A stretch of DNA of 64,000 nt from UBA6623 sp965226435. Lineage in GTDB: Bacteria > Acidobacteriota > Terriglobia > Bryobacterales > UBA6623. The translations under genes were made by a program, and so were the position numbers. A model generated the notes under the pieces. It made no database searches and was not told the origin of the DNA. It worked only from the letters and a program-made list of their open reading frames with translations. Positions 60,898 to 64,000 of the stretch are shown piece after piece (within the stretch, counting starts at the first letter, position 1; every line of letters starts with the position of its first letter). The stretch is taken from assembly GCA_965226435.1 (NCBI GenBank), contig CBDDCY010000009.1, positions 186,001 through 250,000 on the forward strand, written 5' to 3'.

Positions 60898-61086
60898 GTG
60901 CTCCTCGTCGGCCGGTTGTTAGGGGATCGGGCGCCATGGCACCCGGGAATCATTATTTTCGATCGTGCCCGTCGCTGTCAAACGTGAGGACGACCGGAGG
61001 GCGATATAGGGTTACGCGGGAAACCGGCCCATGGGGCGGCATCAAGCGACGCGAACGCCCTTGGGGCGACGCTTGCCCCTCACCCG

Positions 61087-61108
61087 ATACTCCGTCGACA
61101 CGGAGTAT
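61087..61108. promoter_or_regulatory. Perfect inverted repeat upstream of ksgA
   Basis: ATACTCCGT-CGAC-ACGGAGTAT, perfect 9-bp arms, 36 bases before the ksgA start. It could be an operator or an RNA hairpin. Confidence 0.45.
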
Positions 61109-61132
61109 GGGGTCACGGAATCGGCCGACCAC

Positions 61133-61138
61133 TACACT
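61133..61138 (+). promoter_or_regulatory. -10-like box (TACACT) six bases before ksgA
   Basis: TACACT lies six bases upstream of ATG 61145, so a transcript would be close to leaderless. No -35 box is clear. Confidence 0.3.
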
Positions 61139-61144
61139 AGAACA

Positions 61145-61945
61145 ATGCCGCAACGCACCCGACGACCGCGTTGGGGACAGCATTTTCTGCGTGACCCTCG
61201 CATCCTGGCCCGCATTGCCGACAGCGCTTTGGGCGGCGGCCCTGATCTGATCGATGACCTTGTCGTGGAGATCGGTCCCGGCCGAGGCGCGTTGACACAA
61301 CACTTACTGACTCGAGGGGCCCGCGTGGCGGCGATCGAGATCGACCCGGAACTCGTCGCGTTCTTGCGGGAAAAGTTCAAGGACGCCGATAACTTCGAGC
61401 TGATCCACGCCGACGTGCTCGATGTCGACCTCGCCAAGTTCGTTCGCGACCGCTCGGACTCCCCGGCAGCGGTAGCGGGCAACTTGCCCTACTACATCAC
61501 TTCGCCGATCTTGCGGGCGATCTTTGACGCCTCCGAGGCCGTCTCGCGAGCGGTTGTCTTGATGCAGAAAGAAGTTGCCGATCGAGTGATCGCTCAGCCG
61601 GGATCACGGGACTACGCTTTTCTCAGCGTCTTGTGTCAGCTCCACTCTCGGCCCCGACGCCTGTTTCGCGTGTCGGGGCGAGCCTTTCAGCCGCCGCCCG
61701 ATGTGACTTCGGCGGTGGTCGAATTCACGCTGGACCACACCGCCGCCCGGGACCCTGAGTTCGTGGAATTCCTCAAGCTCTCATTCGCCCACCCGCGCAA
61801 GACTCTGCTCAACAATCTCTCGGCGCGCTACGACCGGGCGGCGCTTGCCGAACTCGAAACGACCCGCCGGCGCGCACAGCAGCTCGGCCTCGAGGAACTG
61901 CGAGCGCTGTGGCAAGCCGCCGACAAAGGCAGGCGCAACCGGTAG
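61145..61945 (+). CDS. ksgA: 16S rRNA (adenine-N6,N6) dimethyltransferase
   Basis: The 266-residue protein is a normal KsgA: RPRWGQHFLRDPRI, VVEIGPGRGALTQHL (motif I), AIEIDPEL, the catalytic NLPYYITSPIL (113-123) and KLSFAHPRKTLLNNL. It dimethylates two adenines in the 3' helix of 16S rRNA during 30S maturation. ATG 61145 is the family start; an in-frame extension to 61031 is not. The stop lies at the start of a repeat island. Confidence 0.97.
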   Translation: MPQRTRRPRWGQHFLRDPRILARIADSALGGGPDLIDDLVVEIGPGRGALTQHLLTRGARVAAIEIDPELVAFLREKFKDADNFELIHADVLDVDLAKFVRDRSDSPAAVAGNLPYYITSPILRAIFDASEAVSRAVVLMQKEVADRVIAQPGSRDYAFLSVLCQLHSRPRRLFRVSGRAFQPPPDVTSAVVEFTLDHTAARDPEFVEFLKLSFAHPRKTLLNNLSARYDRAALAELETTRRRAQQLGLEELRALWQAADKGRRNR

Positions 61946-61967
61946 AGACGAACACTCGTGTTTGTCC
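61945..61967. repeat. Hairpin repeat, family C copy 2
   Basis: GAGACGAACACTCGTGTTTG plus TCC, pairing GACGAACAC with GTGTTTGTC. It begins at the ksgA stop codon. Confidence 0.7.
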
Positions 61968-61994
61968 TGGTTCACAGTCCCGACAAGCTCTCGG

Positions 61995-62026
61995 TCGGCG
62001 CTCGGTACAGTCCCCAATTTTTCACA
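61995..62026 (+). repeat. Dispersed repeat, family D copy 2
   Basis: TCGGCGCTCGGTACAGTCCC then CAATTTTTCACA; 27 of 32 positions match 58802-58833. Confidence 0.75.
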
Positions 62027-62254
62027 GCCCCGAGGTGGCGCGGCTCGGGAGGTTCAAAATCGAATCCAATTTGAAGTTTCAGGTCAGCGGCGCCACCGGC
62101 CGCGCCGGATCGTTCAGGGGAGAAACTTGGTCGAAGGGTTCGCCGGGACCGCGCTGCACGGCGGCGCGGCTCGGGTGGGTGAAAGTCCGATCTATTGGTA
62201 GCAGTTGTGAGTCTCCGGGTAGCTCGAAATTCGAAGTCTCAGGTCAGCCTGAAA

Positions 62255-62284
62255 TGGGCAGGCCTGGAGACCTGCCCCACTGGG
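62255..62284 (+). repeat. Dispersed palindromic repeat, family A copy 3
   Basis: TGGGCAGGCCTGGAGACCTG followed by CCCCACTGGG, matching 12010-12039 and, inverted, 49104-49133. Confidence 0.8.
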
Positions 62285-62354
62285 AACCGGCGCCGTTGGA
62301 TGTCAATGAGAAGATCGAGAGACAAGCTGAGAGCTTGTCTCAACTGTGGGCTAG

Positions 62355-62379
62355 GACCGGCAAGAGTGCCGGTCGCTAC
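62355..62379. repeat. Hairpin repeat, family B copy 3
   Basis: GACCGGCA-AGAG-TGCCGGTC followed by GCTAC, the same form as 53076-53100. Confidence 0.65.
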
Positions 62380-62401
62380 TTGGATGTTTAGTGCCCTCCA
62401 C

Positions 62402-62407
62402 TACAAT
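62402..62407 (+). promoter_or_regulatory. -10-like box (TACAAT) before the exported unknown
   Basis: TACAAT is 10 bases before ATG 62418. It overlaps an upstream ATG (62406) that would otherwise be the start, favouring 62418. Confidence 0.35.
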
Positions 62408-62417
62408 GAGTCGTCTG

Positions 62418-63335
62418 ATGGCTTCGAACCGCAATCGCCGCTGGATCTGGGCGGTTTTCTTCGTAACGGTGTTCCCCGTTTCCGCCGTTCATTTCTCTTG
62501 CGTAGCAGTACTGGGACCCGGCAGTTGGGGCTCGGGCGTAGAGGAGAAAGAACCCCTCATGGAAGCGGCTCGCGAGCGACCCGACGTGGTCCCCTACATT
62601 GAGCAATGGGAGGCCGCCCGCAACGCCGAGCAAGCCGCCGAAGCCTCTCCCCTCGCCTGGGCCGTCGAGTTGCTTGGGGACCGCGAGGGCGATATCGTTT
62701 GGGCCGACCGCACGAACGAATACGGGGATACGGTGGTGCTGACGGCGAGCGGCAAGAATTGGACCGAACAGCAACGGCTCTATCTGTCGACTGGCTCGGA
62801 GGCGGGGCTTCGAGAGGTCGAGATTCCAGCCGAGATGATCCTGCGGCGCCCGACCTTTTTGAAGAACGGTGGTCCAACGCAGCTGATCGTCGGGCGTTGG
62901 AATAGCTGGGCGGTTTCGCCGACGCGGAAGCTCAGCCGTTATCGAAAGAGTTGGTTCGACCCGTCACTCAGGCCCGAAAACTCTCTCTTTGCCTACGACG
63001 ACAAAACGGGCGCTTTCGAAATGCTCGGTCCCGGCGGCGGCCTCAAGCCCTCACCGGACCGCACCAAGGCCGTGATCGTGCGCTCCGGCGCGCTGGGGAC
63101 CACGCTCCACAGCTTGCACGTCTGGGAACCCGGTTCCGGGGCAATCGAAACCATCGCGTCGCTTAGCGAAGCCGATCCGGGTTCGGGGCGATCGTTTGAT
63201 TACGGGTGGTCGGCGGATTCGAAAGCAGTCTTCATTTGGGGTTCGGCCGGAGGGTTCCGAGCCCGCGCCCAAGACCGTCGTGAACTGCGATGGATCTACC
63301 TGGCGGCGGAAAAGAAGCTCTTTTCGATCGACTGA
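62418..63335 (+). CDS. Exported protein of unknown function, propeller-like
   Basis: A 305-residue protein with a signal peptide (RRWIWAVFFVTVFPVSAVHF) and a C-terminal stretch with repeated hydrophobic/GxD-like strands (SPDRTKAVIVRSG, YGWSADSKAVFIWGSAGG) suggesting WD40- or TolB-like blades. No enzyme motif recognised. ATG 62418 is preferred because a TACAAT box occupies the region of the earlier ATG 62406. Function unknown. Confidence 0.65.
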   Translation: MASNRNRRWIWAVFFVTVFPVSAVHFSCVAVLGPGSWGSGVEEKEPLMEAARERPDVVPYIEQWEAARNAEQAAEASPLAWAVELLGDREGDIVWADRTNEYGDTVVLTASGKNWTEQQRLYLSTGSEAGLREVEIPAEMILRRPTFLKNGGPTQLIVGRWNSWAVSPTRKLSRYRKSWFDPSLRPENSLFAYDDKTGAFEMLGPGGGLKPSPDRTKAVIVRSGALGTTLHSLHVWEPGSGAIETIASLSEADPGSGRSFDYGWSADSKAVFIWGSAGGFRARAQDRRELRWIYLAAEKKLFSID

Positions 63336-63364
63336 GGGTCGGGCCGCTTCCCGTTACCAATGAA

Positions 63365-64000
63365 CTACGCTTGAACAGTCGCCGCGGTGAAGCTGAGCAA
63401 ATCGCCGTCCTGGCGGGCCAGATCGCGCAGTCTTTGGTAGTTGCCCGCCATGTCGCAGAGCTGTTGCGGATTGGGGCAGTTCAAGTACATCGGGTCGCTG
63501 TCTTTCAGATGCCGTTGGTAGACGTCGACGGCGTCGTCAAAGCGCTCGAGTCGCGCGAACAGCTTCACCAGCGCCTGCGCCGGGGCGGTTCCAACCTCAT
63601 AAGGGTCGCTCGCATCGACCTTGCCTCGGAAATGCTTCACGGCGACCTCGACATCTTCACCGAGCACCGCGCGGAGGTAGATCTCGTGGTCCTCGAAGAC
63701 ACTGTCAAAGGGTGGTTGGCCGGCGTATTGGAACATTTCGGAAAGCCGCTTGCCGTAGTCGCACAGCTCGATCACGAGCCGCAGGGTCTCCTCGTCACGC
63801 CACTCGACGCTGTACTGCACGATGGAACCGACGTGTGAGGTGTCGATGTAGTAGTTGGCGCCTTCGAAAAGCCAATCACGCCCCTCGATCAACTCGGAAA
63901 GGCTGTCGGTTTCGGGGACTTTGCCTTCTTGACGCTCAATCGCGCGCCGTAGATTATCGCGCAGTTCGCCGTGGACCGTTTCGGTCAGCAAGCGGGCTGA
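63365..64000 (-). CDS. Helical repeat (TPR-like) protein, 5' end off window
   Basis: The frame is open to the window edge, so the N-terminus is missing; 212 residues are visible. It is all-helical with repeats such as LVIELCDYGKRLSEMFQYAG and ALVKLFARLERFDDAVDVYQ, ending in YQRLRDLARQDGDLLSF. This recalls TPR proteins, but no family is named. Function unknown. Confidence 0.7.
   Translation of the reverse strand, partial: SARLLTETVHGELRDNLRRAIERQEGKVPETDSLSELIEGRDWLFEGANYYIDTSHVGSIVQYSVEWRDEETLRLVIELCDYGKRLSEMFQYAGQPPFDSVFEDHEIYLRAVLGEDVEVAVKHFRGKVDASDPYEVGTAPAQALVKLFARLERFDDAVDVYQRHLKDSDPMYLNCPNPQQLCDMAGNYQRLRDLARQDGDLLSFTAATVQA

Larger units (their letters stand above)
61946..62417. other. 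Repeat island between ksgA and the exported unknown gene
   Basis: 472 non-coding bases containing copies of repeat families A, B, C and D, a direct repeat (62070-62088 and 62230-62248, sharing GAAGT-TCAGGTCAGC) and a perfect palindrome at 62319-62341 (GAGACAAGCT-GAG-AGCTTGTCTC). No coding frame looks real. Confidence 0.7.

Noticed and set aside
1..64000. tRNA, rRNA, CRISPR array or prophage
   Set aside because: No T-arm plus acceptor pattern, rRNA core, regular direct repeats with spacers or phage structural genes were found by eye; a tRNA scan was not possible, so a tRNA could be missed.

Overview
The window is high-GC bacterial chromosome, most likely from an acidobacterium of the Solibacter/Bryobacter type. 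The best evidence is a large secreted SBBP beta-propeller protein (42206-45145) that ends in the Solibacter-type C-terminal domain (TIGR03437). Supporting evidence is the PSD1/DUF1501 pair, a lone second DUF1501 gene, a DUF1080 protein and a small AT-hook protein. No rRNA, tRNA, CRISPR array, prophage or plasmid backbone is visible. Two insertion sequences and several families of short palindromic intergenic repeats are present.

Layout. 1-4712 (minus): a PSD1 cytochrome/LamG protein, split by a probable one-base frameshift, followed by a DUF1501 protein cut by the window edge. 4878-11179: a radical-SAM enzyme resembling tetraether/membrane-spanning-lipid synthases (minus), then divergently a HAD phosphatase, a LarA-like protein and an SDR reductase/epimerase; this is the most interesting locus. 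11251-17892: an exported PCMT-like lipoprotein, an IPT/TIG protein, an HpaI-type aldolase, then a tightly overlapping run of GT2, polysaccharide deacetylase, methyltransferase and DUF1080 genes plus a sugar isomerase-like TIM barrel. 17889-22727: a membrane phosphatase/sulfatase-fold protein, an enolase-superfamily enzyme and a large membrane protein. 22821-26681: an AT-hook protein, an AT-rich intergenic region, a sodium:solute symporter and an IS element inserted upstream of it. 26890-34713: a secreted TPR-like protein, a small winged-helix-like protein, hemB-dacB, a HEPN-type pair whose second gene is frameshifted, prfA and DUF1385. 34753-39644: a LolA-like protein, a DUF2064 transferase, a protein with a PD-(D/E)XK-like C-terminus and an SGNH hydrolase. 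39664-49021: two FMN-dependent alpha-hydroxy-acid oxidase paralogues (one lacking the catalytic residues), the SBBP protein, an NfrB-like glycosyltransferase with a MshEN-type domain and a second DUF1501 protein. 49177-56951: an SDR, purA, a rhodanese, a small unknown, nadE, a methyltransferase, an ErpA-type Fe-S carrier and an NHL propeller. 57215-64000: an IS3-family element with a correctly phased -1 slippery site, a RACo-like corrinoid activator, a Rho_N protein, ksgA, a repeat island, an exported unknown and an edge-truncated helical protein.

How the genes relate. Housekeeping functions (haem, peptidoglycan, translation release, purine, NAD, Fe-S, rRNA methylation) are mixed with envelope functions (lipid-type radical SAM, glycan building, exported propellers and hydrolases). 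Several groups are joined by ATGA or TGATG overlaps and are probably operons: LarA-SDR, GT2-deacetylase-methyltransferase-DUF1080, hemB-dacB, and methyltransferase-nadE-unknown-rhodanese. Several plus-strand genes have a TANNNT -10-like box only 6-15 bases before the start codon, which suggests short-leader or leaderless transcripts beside genes with strong Shine-Dalgarno sites.

Limits: all family calls come from reading motifs by eye. No search, alignment or structure prediction was run.
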